The notes under the pieces were generated by a model. That model saw only the letters and a list, made by a program, of their open reading frames with translations, was not told where the DNA came from and did not search any database. Source: Paenibacillus sp. oral taxon 786 str. D14 (GTDB lineage: Bacteria > Bacillota > Bacilli > Paenibacillales > Paenibacillaceae). Taken from it: a DNA stretch of 6,604 bases. Made by a program: the position numbers and the translations under genes. Each line of letters begins with the position of its first letter. The first letter of the stretch is position 1. This document shows positions 6,522 through 6,604 of this stretch, piece after piece. The DNA lies in assembly GCF_000159955.1 (NCBI RefSeq), contig NZ_GG695973.1, positions 157,638 through 164,241 of the forward strand, written 5' to 3'.

Positions 6522-6533
6522 TGAATTACCCTC

Positions 6534-6562
6534 ATTGTACTTCCCTCTGCTTCAATTGACAA
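6534..6562 (-). promoter_or_regulatory. Sigma-A-type promoter of araA
   Basis: The minus strand has -35 TTGTCA (6562-6557), an exact 17-nt spacer, and -10 TACAAT (6539-6534). Each hexamer differs from consensus at one position. Transcription should start near 6527, giving a leader of about 100 nt that contains both AraR operators. The apparent extra TTGTAC half-site on the plus strand at 6535-6540 is simply the -10 read backwards. The 42 bp beyond the -35 show nothing recognisable. Confidence 0.8.
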
Positions 6563-6604
6563 TAGGGTTCACGAAATTGATATTCGCAAAACACCATCAA
6601 GCGC

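Noticed and set aside
6535..6540. Third AraR half-site TTGTAC upstream of operator 1
   Set aside because: Only one half matches, it is 27 bp from operator 1 (out of phase), and it is explained by the -10 box TACAAT on the other strand.

Overview
This window is a compact L-arabinose catabolic locus, with every gene on the minus strand. Read in the direction of transcription (high to low coordinates) it holds araA (L-arabinose isomerase), araR (GntR/LacI-type arabinose repressor), araD (L-ribulose-5-phosphate 4-epimerase), araB (L-ribulokinase) and a truncated egsA/araM (sn-glycerol-1-phosphate dehydrogenase) that runs off the left edge. The AraR-type repressor with its TTGTACGTACAA operators, the egsA neighbour, the strong purine-rich ribosome binding sites and the sigma-A-like promoters point to a Bacillota bacterium. 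The GC-rich coding sequence fits Paenibacillaceae or a related high-GC Bacillales lineage better than Bacillus subtilis. The genus is an inference from reading, not a search result.

Region by region. 6428-6604 is the araA control region: a good sigma-A promoter (-35 TTGTCA, 17-nt spacer, -10 TACAAT), then two AraR operators about 41 bp apart (centre to centre) inside the transcribed leader, with a candidate catabolite-response element at the first codons of araA. 4940-6427 is araA. 4788-4939 is a short gap with a hairpin and a candidate extended -10 promoter for araR. 3687-4787 is araR. 3523-3686 holds a third AraR operator placed between the -35 and -10 of a candidate araD promoter. 2827-3522 is araD and 1128-2804 is araB, 22 nt apart and evidently co-transcribed. 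855-1127 is a 273-nt gap with a terminator-like inverted repeat followed by six T's and a 10-bp tandem repeat. 1-854 is the first 284 codons of egsA.

Together AraA, AraB and AraD convert L-arabinose to D-xylulose 5-phosphate for the pentose phosphate pathway. AraR would repress both araA and araD-araB until arabinose is present, and the cre candidate would add glucose repression. EgsA makes sn-glycerol 1-phosphate; its place in arabinose operons is known from B. subtilis, but its link to arabinose is not explained. No transporter or arabinanase gene is visible.

No wholly new system is apparent. The points most worth a second look are the araB-egsA gap, where two mutually exclusive RNA folds could form around a T-run; the araA leader, where the two operators can pair as a 13-bp RNA stem; a lineage-specific asymmetric form of the AraR operator; and araR sitting inside the catabolic cluster.
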